Source: Polytrichum commune (Eukaryota; Streptophyta; Polytrichopsida; Polytrichales; Polytrichaceae). From it: a stretch of DNA of 64,000 bases. The notes below the pieces were generated by a model that saw only the letters and a program-made list of their open reading frames with translations, searched no databases and was not told where the DNA came from. Both the position numbers and the translations under genes were made by a program. This document shows, piece by piece, positions 49,045 through 59,987 of this stretch; positions within the stretch are counted from its first letter, which is position 1, and each line of letters opens with the position of its first letter. The stretch is taken from the NCBI GenBank assembly GCA_950295325.1, contig OX485803.1, positions 39,137,554 to 39,201,553 of the forward strand, written 5' to 3'.

Positions 49045-49789
49045 CCTCGGTGGTGAGAAGAGGTCTTCTTAAATTGAGGTGCCAATGCAAGTAACTTATC
49101 ATAGATTCTATACCAGGGTGTTTTGTTCAGGCTCAATGGCTCAAGTTACAGTTGTGAGTAGAAGTGAGAGCTGCCGACCGCGAGGTAAGAGATTTCGGTG
49201 CAAAAATTCGAGACACAACATGCTGTTGGTGTCCTTCACAAGTTGTGTGTTCAGTGTGCCTGACAATCTGCAATCAACTCCTATTTTCAGTAAGCCGCAT
49301 TGAAGTATGTCATTTTCATTGCAAGGGATGAGATGCTTTAAAGCACGGTAATGGAAGACTGAAAGCTCGGATGAAATTGGATCTGATATGTGTGTGCTTC
49401 TCTCTTGTCAGTGACATTTGGATCCTAAAAAAGCATTGCATCATCTCATTGTATCTTGACAAAGTGTACAGATAACATAAGTATTGGATGGTTATATAGA
49501 AAGATGCATACTTTGCTGATTTGAACATCCATGTCCACATGACTGGGAGGTTGCGTTGGTTTATGTGGCAAGAGTCCTGTCACAAGAAAATTACTAGGGT
49601 GAATTGTTGAGGTTCAATGGCTCAAGTTATAGTTCTATTATGACCTTTCTTTGTGGTTGCTTAGTCATGGCCCACATAACACCGTGGCTAAGTTGAGTAA
49701 TGTTATGTGGGCAATGGGCATAAGGCATATTTCTAAGGTTTTCTTTTTCTTCTAGTGCGCACAGGTTCCTGAAGTTAGCAACTAAAGTT

Positions 49790-50153
49790 CACCCTGGACA
49801 AAATCACATCTTCATTTGGCTGGGCCTCACCCCTCCCACGCCTCCTTCATTGCCCGGTCTTCTTGCCAGCACCTGTGTGGGAACTCTTCCCCGTTGGGAA
49901 CCAATGTGACAATACCCGGTCACTTAAGTCATTAAGCTCCTTTGGCATGTGAAGGAACTCCATCAATTAACTTGGGAATAATGAAAATGATGTCAACTTG
50001 AATATTTTAATTTTGACCGGATATTATCACATTGATTCCCAACGGCGAAGAGTTGTCATGCATGTGCGGGCAAGAAGACCGGGCAGTGAAGGAGGTGTGG
50101 GAAGAGGGGGGTCCAACTGAATGAAGATGTGATCTAGCCCGGGGCCTAAAGTT
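49790..50153. mobile_element. Large foldback MITE (family M)
   Basis: 364 bp, nearly all stem. Left arm blocks ACTAAAGTTC, AATCACATCTTCATTTGG, CACGCCTCCTTCATTGCCCG, GGTCTTCTTGCC, CCCCGTTGGGAACCAATGTG, then the centre, then the same blocks inverted (CACATTGATTCCCAACGGCG, GGCAAGAAGACCGGGCAGTG, AATGAAGATGTGAT, CCTAAAGTT). Arms are about 160 bp each with roughly nine in ten bases matching by eye. Confidence 0.8.
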
Positions 50154-50934
50154 CCACTTTTTTTTTAAGCAATGGGTACATTTTATATGATATGTATAGC
50201 TTGTGGACTTTTTTTTGTTTGTGCTTAGCTCTCATGTGTAGTGGGTTGAATTCAAACATGCCTGCTCTAGTTTGGACAATGAAGGTCATTTAAATAAAAT
50301 AAAATAAAATAACTAGACAATCACCTTTCAGGCTTGTAATAGATGTTTGTTGAAGTGGATGGGTCCCCTAGATAACCCATTAAAGATAAGTTTTCATCAC
50401 TATTTGAGAATGTAGTATTAGGGAGCCTCAAAACAAAAAAATAATTAATTTTTTTTTTCCCCACTTTGATCATCAAGTTGACAATAGGTTGACATTAGCC
50501 TCTATCTCACATTCTGCCACTGTAGGGAATTAATAAAACATGGCCTTGATCATGTCTTCTATTGACACTATGTAGCCCATAGCCCCAAGGCCTAGGAATG
50601 GGCAACCTGCAACAAATGCATCTTGTCTTCCTAAGTGGAATATTGCATCTATCTCCCACCTAGCAACAAAGATATGTTGCACAAAGAAAGAAAGTTGGGG
50701 TTTTAAGTATACAATCAGCTCATCACTTCTTGTTTCCTTATGAACATGGTGCAATTTTTTTTTTTTTTTCTCCTTTCCTCACCGTTCTTTGTTTTGATAT
50801 TTTGCAAAGCATAGTGTTTCCGCTTGACCTTGCAGGGCAAGGTACCTTGCTCCTCTACTGGGCCAAATACAAAGTTATCAATTCCACATTGATCATATTC
50901 CCTGTAGACACATCTTCTATCATGCGCACGGGTA
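50154..50934. other. No supported gene; open minus frame
   Basis: An (AAAAT)n tract lies at about 50291-50310. The minus frame 50530-50754 (FVARWEIDAIFHLGRQDAFV, GLGAMGYIVSIEDMIKA) is protein-like but unrecognised. It lies on the same strand as the open stretch at 51865-52310, across the large inverted repeat, so both could be parts of one interrupted unit. Confidence 0.35.
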
Positions 50935-51886
50935 GATCACTCCATTGTCAAGTTGAACACCACGTGCGACCAAAAAAAATCTTCTTTTGGTAAGTTGCAC
51001 CACCAAAATGGGTCAAAATTTTATCAAATTTTTTTCATGAGTAGATATACACAGTACCTATGACATAGTCAAAAGTGGTAACTAAATTTGATGATTTGTT
51101 TTTTTCATAAAACATACCATTTCTAACTAGAACGACACATACTTGAACTAAAAAAATTACTAAAAAAATTAAAGATGACTAAAAATTTCAAAAAAGTATA
51201 CAAAAGATACTATCAATGGTTATGTATATGTAGAAAAAATATCATAAATTTTAAAATTATATATGGCATGTAATATAGGGGTAGCAAACTTTGTCCGCAC
51301 GTGGTGTCAACTTGACAATGAAGTGACCTCCCCGTGTAATGGATCTGAATCGGAAGGATGTGGTCAACCACATGATTGGTGGTGGGGTTTACACAAAACA
51401 TCTTGCTTGGTTCCTCTGGGGTTTACACAAAGCATCTTGCTTGGTTCCTCATGGAATCTAGGGTATTTATGCTTCCCTCATTTTCACGGGGAGGTCACTT
51501 CATTGTCAAGTTGACACCACGTGCGGACAAAGTTTGCTACCCCTATATTACATGCCATATATAATTTTAAAATTTATAATATTTTTTCTACATATACATA
51601 ACCATTGATAGTATCTTTTGTATATTTTTTTGAAATTTTTCGTCATCTTTGTTCTTTTTAGTAATTGTTTTAGTTCAATTCTCTGTCATTCTAGTTAGAA
51701 ATGGTATGTTTTATGGAAAAAACAAATCATCAAATTTAGTTACCACTTTTAACTATGTCATAGGCACTGTGTATATCTACTCATGAAAACAATTTGATAA
51801 AATTTTGACCCATTTTGGTGGTGCAACTTACCAAAAGAAGATTTTTTTTGGTCGCACGTGGTGTTCAACTTGACAATGGAGTGATC
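50935..51886. mobile_element. Giant inverted repeat: two ~400-bp elements head to head
   Basis: Left arm 50935-51336 and right arm 51485-51886 are reverse complements over about 400 bp with only scattered differences; spacer 148 bp. Each arm is itself bounded by a short inverted motif: GATCACTCCATTGTCAAGTT at the outer end and GAGGTCACTTCATTGTCAAG inverted at the inner end, with CACGTGCG or GCACGTGG next to it. The structure is thus two copies of one MITE in opposite orientation, or one long foldback. The spacer carries a 34-bp tandem duplication (GTTTACACAAA.CATCTTGCT at 51387 and 51421). Confidence 0.92.
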
Positions 51887-52097
51887 TCCCCGTAATCCAT
51901 TATGATTTCTAATGCCCGCCAAGCTATTACAACAACCTTCCAAGACTCAAAGACAATGTCCAACTGAACCTTGTGCACCAACAAGACCCAAGTGAACTCC
52001 TTTGCAGCATCCATTGCATGTTTTCGTTTAGTGTCTGCAACAAGGTTCCTTGGTTGCACCTACAACAATCCCCCCAACTCTCTTTGCGAAATAGAGA
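51887..52097 (-). other. Protein-like open segment, unrecognised
   Basis: On the minus strand: MQPRNLVADTKRKHAMDAAK, EFTWVLLVHKVQLDIVFESW, KVVVIAWRALEIIMDYG, then the giant inverted repeat begins. Composition suggests descent from coding sequence cut by the insertion. No domain recognised. Confidence 0.35.
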
Positions 52098-52103
52098 TCA
52101 ATC

Positions 52104-52302
52104 CAATGTTGAAGGTGGAGCATTAGATTGCTTGTAGTCATAGAAATGCAATGCTAGAAGGAATAAGGTTATAGTAAACCTACAAGGCTGATCCGTAGTG
52201 GGAGAGAAGTTATCCCATATTGTTTGTGTGGACCAAGGAGGAAAAGAGCAATAAAGGGCAAGGCATGGGGTGTAGGAGACCATCTCACTCCAAGCATTGT
52301 TT
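52104..52302 (-). repeat. Dispersed repeat family F, copy 2
   Basis: Inverse of 22518-22715, about 199 bp. On the minus strand it is open: DINNAWSEMVSYTPCLALYC, TIWDNFSPTTDQPCRFTI, LHFYDYKQSNAPPSTLD. Where copy 1 has a stop after SPTTD this copy has Gln. Shared peptide with divergent third positions hints at an ancestral coding exon. Confidence 0.7.
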
Positions 52303-53709
52303 ATATCCATTCTTTAAAACAGTAATGGGGGGCATTCACGGTTGGGTAACTACTTTTGGGTGTCTAACGGTTAAAGGACTATTTTGAATAACTTCACATA
52401 CTTGGTGTGCTTAGATTTGTATTGTGAAGCATATTTTGGATCATACCTACATTTCATACTCCGTATTGAGTACACCGACAAAGTTAATTTACAAGGAATA
52501 GGGTTATCTAAGATATCATTTTGATTCCTTAAAGGACATTCATGGGTGTTGTTACATTTGTTCACCTTAGGATCAAGGAATGAAAAGGACACCAAAAATT
52601 AATCGAAATGATCCCAATTTTTTTCCTCACAATCATCGTTCAAGTGTGTACCAATAAAACCAAAAATGTATTCCATACCAATTATATAACTTTACATGTG
52701 GCACCAAACATGGCCAAAAATACATAAATCATGGCTACATGAGAAAAGAACGTTTAGTATTACAATTGGACATAAAAAATTATATGTATGGACACATGAC
52801 ACTTATACCAAGGTACTAAGATGTAAAACAGGAAATAATTGACCTCCAATGCACACCTAAATAGCAAAAAATGCCATTGATGTGGCCAAATTGTCATTTT
52901 TTATATTGGATTCATGTTGCTATGAAAATCCCGTCACCTTCCCGTTGACGCTTAACCGAGAAGATCTCGGCCGTTGGTTCTTCCCGAGATCTGTTCAAAC
53001 GATTCCCAAAGATCTCATCTTGGCCGCTTGTTTGGGCGCCATGGAACAGTGGCCACCCACATCAACCTAAACCTTAAAACACATTTTCTTCGTCTGTCAC
53101 TTCGAAATCATGGAGCTGCTGCGGTGGGTGTACTCTAATATTCTATGTCTGTACATTATGTGTTGTGTATTGAGTCAAATCCATGATCTTTTGAGTATTA
53201 TGAATCATGAGATGAGGTTTTCATACACCACCTTAAACTCTTCCTCATAGAATTTTGGGGAATGACAAGGGTCAGTTTGAGAGTCTTTTAATGAGAAAAT
53301 GGATCTGTGGAGCAGTACTTAGGTTGCACAAGAATACAATATGCCAATTTTTGAACTGCAAATGTGTTCCTGTAGCAAACTTCCCAACTACAAAGTGAGT
53401 GCCCAAAATTACTTTGTCAGATGTTTAGGGTACACAATAGGTTTAAGCAACTCCTATCATATCTTGAGGTGAAGAATTATACCACATGCTTTCAAGTAAC
53501 ATATCATTACTTTCATGTTTTGTGTTTTTGGTATGGAATGGTAGGTGTCTTGAAATTTCAGTGAGGTCCTAGGATATTATTGATGCGTCACCATAACAAT
53601 TTCGTTGTCTGTGATGCAAGTGACGAAACCACATATGTTTGGGCTAACCGTAAACACGATTGTTTGGTATAGGTAAGATCTTGAGTTCAACATCATTGTC
53701 GAGGATACG
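52303..53709. other. No supported gene; possible 5' region of the DDE gene
   Basis: AT-rich, with a GC-richer patch at 52930-53110 that includes GCCGTTGGTTCTTCCCGAGA. No inverted end for the downstream gene could be identified here, so the element boundary is unknown. Confidence 0.4.
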
Positions 53710-54518
53710 ATGGCAAACAAACGAAACCGCCAGGTCCTAGGTCAACATAGTAGGAAGTTATTGGGCGCAATTGCAGCTAAGAGGATCCAGAATACACAAG
53801 CTAAGCGTAAAATTAATGCACAACATAGGAAGCACCAACAAAACTTGAGATTGCAATCTGAAAATGCGGACCATGTTTTTCACATACGTCTAGCTCAGAA
53901 TGTCCTGGAACCCCCATAGAAGGTCCATCATCCTCAACAAAAACTGCATCCCGATTCGGTAAAAGTTGGGTTGTATCTTTGTTACAAGCAACCAACACAA
54001 GAGGGTTGGACTTTCAAAAATTGGTAGTTGAAAGCATCTTGGGTAGTACGGTTCTGCAACATTTCATGCCAGAATATGTACTGAAACGCAAGAAGTTGTT
54101 AGGGTGTGAGGTTGTGAGGTTGTTTGTAATAGTATTGCATCTGCCTAGGACCACTTAAAATTTGGGAAGGGTAAGGATAAATATGTGGCAAGAAATGTGG
54201 TTGAGGTTGCAGTAGTGTCCACAACCTCTGGGTCCAACATGCTGGGTGCTGGAAAATGCATTGGACTCAATAAAACAACACTTTTGAGAGCTAGTCATCG
54301 TAGGCAACTACTTGATGCTGAGGAGGAATACGAATGTTGGGCAAAGGGCGATAGAAAGCCTAGAAAAGACTCCATTCCAGAAGATGTCAAAGATTTAGTT
54401 GGGAAGTGGTATCTTGAAGAGACAAGAACGAGTCCAAACATGGATAATGTAGTTCGGCACCTTATTGGTCGTCATCAATGGGAGCACTATGCTACACATT
54501 TGCTCCAAGAATCAGAGG

Positions 54519-55515
54519 TAAGAGTCATTTTCTTCTTAATTTTTGTTACATTTTCCAAAGTTCATGCTTAAAGTTGATTATACTCAGTTTCTCATGTATT
54601 ACTGGTAGTTCAAAGTACATGCTCCGTTCCTCACAAATCCTTCATGGGATGAGTACATAGGTCATAGTACTTGTTTGGAAGTTTGTATGTATTGGTTTCA
54701 TAGTCATTTTTATAGGCTACATTGTTCACTTTTGGTAAGGACTTTTGCCAAACTCGTAGCTTCCTTACAATCCCCAAGTAACCTCTGATATTCAATGGAT
54801 TTCCAGGGAAATCTTAAGGAACTTTATCATTTTCATGACGCTTCCTTGGGAATCTAAAGTACTCTGTAATTTTCATTTCACTTCCTCGAGATTCTTAAGG
54901 AACTCTCAAATTTCCTTGAAGATTCCTTGGGAATGTAAAGTACTTTCTAATTTTCATTACACTTCTTGGAGATTCTCAAGGAACTCTCAAATTTCCTTGA
55001 AGATTCCTTGGGGATTTAAAGTACTTTCTAATTTTCATCACACTTCCTGGAGATTCTCAAGGAACTCTCAAATTTCCTTGAAGCTTCCTTGGGAATGTAA
55101 AGTACTTTCTTATCTTCATTACATTCCTTGGAGATTGTTAAGGAACTTTCAAGTTTCCTTCAAGCTTCCTTGGGAATTCAAGGTAACTCTTTGATATTCA
55201 TGAGACTTCCTGGAGATTTGTTAGGAACTCCCAAATTTCCAAAAGTTTCCTTGCGAACCTTCAGTATTTCTTTAATATTGATGTACCGTCACGTAAATTA
55301 TTATATTATTGTACATTCATTGGATCCCAAATGCAAAATATCCTTATTCCTTGATCTCCATCTACTCCTTCAAGACACAGAATGAGGCACATCATGATTT
55401 TTCCTCATTTTATTACACTCCACAATACTTATGTATATTATTTTCATAGCAGTACCTAACATGACTCTCACCTGCATGTGTACTAATGTGTACGATGTTT
55501 TGCATGCAAGCATAG
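54519..55515 (+). other. Phase-0 GT-AG intron in the DDE gene
   Basis: 997 bp. Donor GTAAGAGTC follows QESE; acceptor GCAAGCATAG precedes VDFYTRF. Both flanking exons are coding-like and join without a frame change, and the intron interior is non-coding apart from the minisatellite. Confidence 0.75.
54844..55248 (+). repeat. 81-bp minisatellite inside the intron
   Basis: CCTTGGGAA/CCTTGGGGA starts recur at 54844, 54925, 55006, 55087 and 55168, exactly 81 bp apart; the last unit is diverged, and a poorer unit lies upstream near 54781. Each unit has TAAAGTACTTTCTAATTTTC, CACTTCCTGGAGATT and AAGGAACTCTCAAATTTCC. Because 81 is a multiple of 3 the array stays open as a 27-residue repeat peptide (119 codons, 54835-55194), which is a by-product, not evidence of a protein. 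Confidence 0.92.
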
Positions 55516-57494
55516 GTGGATTTCTACACTAGATTTAAAGTTGCACATCCAACACTGGATATTGGATTCATTTCCTTTCACAAGCTGAAGCCTTATTTTG
55601 TGAGGAAGTCAAAAGATTTCAACACATGTTGTTGTAAATATCATCAAGAGATGATAGAAATCAAGGTGGGCTTCAATAACTTGAGGGCCCCAATAGTACA
55701 TCAACAAGGTTTGAATTCTCCTTGTGCTTGTTGTTGTGAATCCACTTGTGGGAATCCAATCAACGGAGCATGTCAAGGGCAAGGAATATCATGTCAAGCT
55801 ACTTACCATACCTACAAATCTTGTTCAGATTTATGGGAAAAGTTTTTATGTCCCAAAGTCAGGGGACACGAATGGTTCAATTTAAAATGTTTGACAAGTA
55901 GTTGTGTCAAATGTGGTGTTCAACTACTCCTAGCTTGCAGCAAGGAATTGGATTATGAAGACACTACTTTAGTAGCTTGGAGAAGATTTGAGAAAACTCT
56001 TGCAAGGGAAAACTAAGAAGGGAGAGGATAAGTTTGTCACTAGGCTAGAGAGAAAAATGTCGAGCCCTAGAGAGTTCGTGATTTATGCAACTCCCAAAAT
56101 TCAAAAATTTATCATGCATAATTTTCTGGCACAATGGCAGGATAGACAATTCAGGATTAGTAAGGAAAATTTAAAGAGGATGAGATCATGTCCCTTATAG
56201 ATTTCTCTGAGAATTCCTCCTTCAAGACACAAAATGAGGTGCAAGAGCAACATTGGTATAATTTCCAGCTTTCGATTTTAGTGCACATTAGATATAGGGT
56301 GAACCCAAAGTATGACCCTAGTGATAGTAAGAGCCTAAGGTTAAACACTGATTATCACTATTACATAAGTGATGATCGCAAACACGACAACCTGTTTGTC
56401 CAACATTGTCTCAATCTACATTGGCAATATTTAACATCACTAGGGTTCTATCCAAAACGCCATATAGTCTGGAGCGATGGTTGTGCAAGCCAATTTAAAG
56501 GTACAAGGCCTTGGTTTTTTGTGTCACGTTATCCCAGTTTGACATCATGTGATCAATTGCCACTTGGTTGCGCAATGCAATGGAACTATTGGGGGTCCGG
56601 TCATGGAAAGGGACCTCATGACGGGGCAGGTACTTGCCTTAAGCAAGCATTGTGAAAGGAGCAACTAAAGCCGTATGGAGCACGTTTGCAAAATGCATTT
56701 GATGTTGTTGACTTCCTCAAAAACTCCATGAATAAGGACCATGCAGCATATGTTGGTGCTCGAAGGGAGGTGAAACGAAACTTCCATGAGATCAAAGAGA
56801 ACATGGTTGATCGTCAACATGGATTCAATTGCTGAACAGTAAAATGGTCACATAGTTTGCACTCAGTGCGCTCCATGAGTCTATCCAACAATGTCTTGTT
56901 GGAAACCAGAGCATTGGCATGCTTTTGTGATGGATCTGTTGACCCTAAACCTGGATTATTTTGTGTATCTACATCACATGTGCCTCCTTGGAAGTTAGTG
57001 ACATTGCAACCATGTGCAGCTGATGATGCTGAATGTGATGTAGAACTACACACTAATGTTTGGGGCAATCCAGGAGATAGTAATGAGTTTGCGTCCATAT
57101 TGGATGTTGGAGACAACTTTACTGTCAAGGTTGACTCCGCTGATGGAGAAGGAGCATCATTCTACATAGTCCAGTGTTTCAAAAGACTGCATGTTGTCAA
57201 CAAAGCTGAAGGACCAGATCCATACGGTATAAAAGTGGACCAAGGTGATGAGGTAGTGCTCGGTGTGTACTATAAGCAGTCTGGACAAAGTCCTACATCG
57301 TTTGTTCTACAATCAGACGTGGGTCCATGTTTTATTTACACCCATTGGGTAATTGCGTCAAAGTTCCCCATGGTGCAAGCTCATCACACACAAAAAAAAG
57401 GGACAAAGTTGTGTATGCACTCCCACAAACTGCACTACATGAGATAGAAGCAGCTTTGGAGGAGTGTGGAGGATCCGATGACGATGAATGTTGA

Positions 57495-58558
57495 CCCAAG
57501 TAAGTACTTCCACTAAAGAACATATTTTCTCATTCACATTTTAATATTTTATCTATTCTTTCAATTATGTTCAGTGTTCAAATGTTTAGGGTATAATGGT
57601 GAAAAAATTGTCAATAAGAAATTGTGTGATCTAGAAGAGTTGCATTATAACCACATGCATCAGCTTCTTATCTAAAGGTTTTGTATTCACCATTCATCAA
57701 AAACCAAGGATTATGTACTAGGTCATTGGTTTAGTATATGAGCAATCCCAAGAGGTACTAGTATTTAAGGCATGTATTTCATCATTCTCAAATCTAGGGA
57801 GTTGTTGTGGTTTTATATGAGGGCGTGCCTTATATGCCAAGTAGTTGTTGAATTGATTGTCTGCTAAGGTTGTTGATATGTACAGTGGTATGGTTGCATG
57901 GTAGGGAACACAATTACAAGGGCTAGGAGGACTCAACTCATGGAGACTTCCAGCCTCAAGCAGTCATCTACTGTAACCTGAACCAAAACCAATCTTGCAC
58001 TCCCTTGAGTGAAATCCCGGATGGTGTCTTCATGTGGCCAAGTTGCATGCATATGCTCTTAGAGCATGTTTAAAGCGTTTTTGGTACAATTTTATAGCCT
58101 TATCATATACTATGTGTGACAATGCGTGCTCACTATTGAATGAAAAAGACACCATGACAAGGGTCTTACCATTTTATGTGTAACGAGCATGGGATTTGCT
58201 ATGTAGACCATTTAGTTTCAAATGTGTAACCATGCTTCTCTATGCCTCACATGTCTCGGATGATAGCGTGTGCAATTGTTTTTCATATCCTTTGCTTTGA
58301 ATTTGGAGGTTGGAATTGACAAAAAGATTAGCCCATTCATATTTCTTAGACCTCATATCATTCCACTTTTCCATCATGTGTAGCCCCTCAACCCTTGTCC
58401 CCTTCTTATGTATGTTCACAGAAAGCTAGAATGGACAACAAAATTGGAGCACTTAGTCCAAGTGACAAGCCAAGCTTTTGAAGCATTTGATTGACGTAGC
58501 ATGTGACAAAATTGACCTAGCATGTGATTGAGCAGAATTTGGACTATGACAAATTGGA
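57495..58558. other. No supported gene
   Basis: 3' flank of the DDE gene. TTAGAGCATGTTTAAAG near 58058 resembles a Harbinger-type end, without a partner. A partial copy of the hairpin arm below (AAATTGGAGCACTTAGTCCA) occurs alone at 58441-58460. Confidence 0.45.
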
Positions 58559-58668
58559 GCACTTAGTCCAAACTTGCATATGACAAAATTGGAGCAATTA
58601 CCACAAACTTTGAGTGTGAACTAGACTAAGTGCTCCAATTTTGTCATATGCAAGTTTGGACTAAGTGC
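58559..58668. repeat. Perfect 38-bp-arm hairpin, miRNA-precursor-like
   Basis: 58559-58596 and 58631-58668 are exact reverse complements (core CACTTAGTCCAAACTTGCAT, ATGACAAAATTGGAGC), with a 34-nt loop; pairing extends a few bases further with one G-U. A related half-arm lies at 58441-58460. Size and shape fit either a very small MITE or a young miRNA/siRNA hairpin. Confidence 0.93.
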
Positions 58669-59987
58669 TTCATAAAATTCAAAGTCTTATAACATTCAAA
58701 GTATGGCTTAGAGCACTTAGAGTTTTATGAGTGCAAGTCTGAGTGACACAAATAAGTATATACTTTTCTCATTTGCTTATACAACATACACATTGAAATG
58801 GACAGAGTTCCATAACATACAGTTGTTGAGGTGTATACTACTTTGTCATCCTAGAGTGACACAAACACTAGGAGTGGGCTGAAAGATAGTTTCAAGGGGG
58901 AACATGCATAACTTACAACAATATTTCTGAATCAAGGCTCTTCCCAAAAATTACTTCCATACAATGTAGCATTACAGTTCTCCATCACAGTCTAGGCTCA
59001 ATACCAAGAAGTGGAGCATTGCAACTGAAGATTGGAACACAGTATCAAAATTGTTTTGTCTACAATTTCTCTAGGAACTATAACTATTCATATAGTAGAT
59101 GGTAGAGAATGAACTTCATTTTAGAAGAACTCCAAAAACATTCTTGTACATGCAAACAACAAATGTGTCAGGAGTGACCCACCGTATTAAACAACTTCAG
59201 TATGATGCAACATGAACCCTTATAACATATTATCATGCTTGTTTTGTCTGCATGTAAATCCTTTGTCAATTGCAAACAATGTAAATATGAAAACTTTGTG
59301 CATCATCTACCTAAATCTAGGAATAAACTTACCTTCAGGGTTGATAGTGTTTTAGTTGTAGAGGACTTACCTTTAGGGTTCATAGTGTTTTAGTTTCATA
59401 GGTGGAAACCCCCATCCTCAAATTGCGTCTTGTCCTTGATGCTGGTCCAGATGAGGATGCATGACCTGTTGTAGGAGTGGATGCCACATCACTCAACAAT
59501 GAAACTCATTTGTTGTTGATGAAGGTTGTGCAAGTGCACCTCTATCTGCATAATCACAACAAATGAGTATAAATGGTAGTGTTGGTGCAGTTGCTAGCAA
59601 AAATTTGTGCACATTTGCTAGCAAAATAGCAAAATAGCACAAACATGACTTGAATTGACCCAAAAAAAAAATGTGAACCTAAAAATGAAGACTACTCTAT
59701 ATGTTCAACATGGTGTTGTTGATTGGGTTGGCAAACATCTGCAACATCACAACTTATGAGTACAACTGGAAAGTAGGAAGAAAACACTACAATCAAATAA
59801 GAATAGCATGTATATGTTAAATCATGTGGGTGAGTGTTAGGTGTTTACCATGCTACCTTGGCACAATACTATGTTGCAGATCAGAAGATGATGACTATTA
59901 AGTCATCCCAACAAATCCCCAATCTTGCAACTAAAACTTATGAAGTCCTCAATTCTGCAAAAATTGAGTGTTTTTATTGGCACCAAT
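58669..59987. other. No supported gene
   Basis: AT-rich spacer between two convergent units. The 122-codon plus frame at 59834-60202 lies antisense to the coiled-coil gene over most of its length and is a shadow. Confidence 0.45.

Larger units (their letters stand above)
53710..57494 (+). pseudogene. DDE-like transposase with Cys-rich and beta-rich domains (decayed, one intron)
   Basis: Basic N-terminus (MANKRNRQVLGQHSRKL), then a frame change near 53915 and SWVVSLLQATNTRGLDFQKL. From 54185: LLDAEEEYECWAKGDRKPRK, TSPNMDNVVRHLIGRHQWEH, ending QESE at a GAG|GTAAGAG donor; intron 54519-55515; acceptor CATAG|GTGGAT resumes VDFYTRFKVAHPTLDIGF. A Cys-rich part follows (CCCKYHQEM, CACCCESTCGNPINGAC, SSCVKCGVQLLLAC). 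The core has LIDFSENSSF (Asp 56200), EVQEQHW, SDDRKHDN, IVWSDGCASQFKG (Asp 56476), YWGSGHGKGPHDGAGTCLKQ (Asp 56620). The C-terminal domain (DVGDNFTVKVDSADG, FYIVQCFKRLHVVNK) looks beta-rich and BAH-like. Breaks: frame changes near 53915, 56008, 56168 and in an A8 run at 57388; TGA at 56653 and 56833. The restored tail ends with an acidic SDDDEC-type stop at 57492. The DF.EN...W and SDG..QFK...HGKG..DG signatures match proteins I recall from animal genomes as putative transposases; I cannot name the superfamily. Confidence 0.72.

Noticed and set aside
54835-55194. 119-codon open frame with a 27-residue repeat
   Set aside because: It is the 81-bp intronic minisatellite, open because 81 is divisible by 3.
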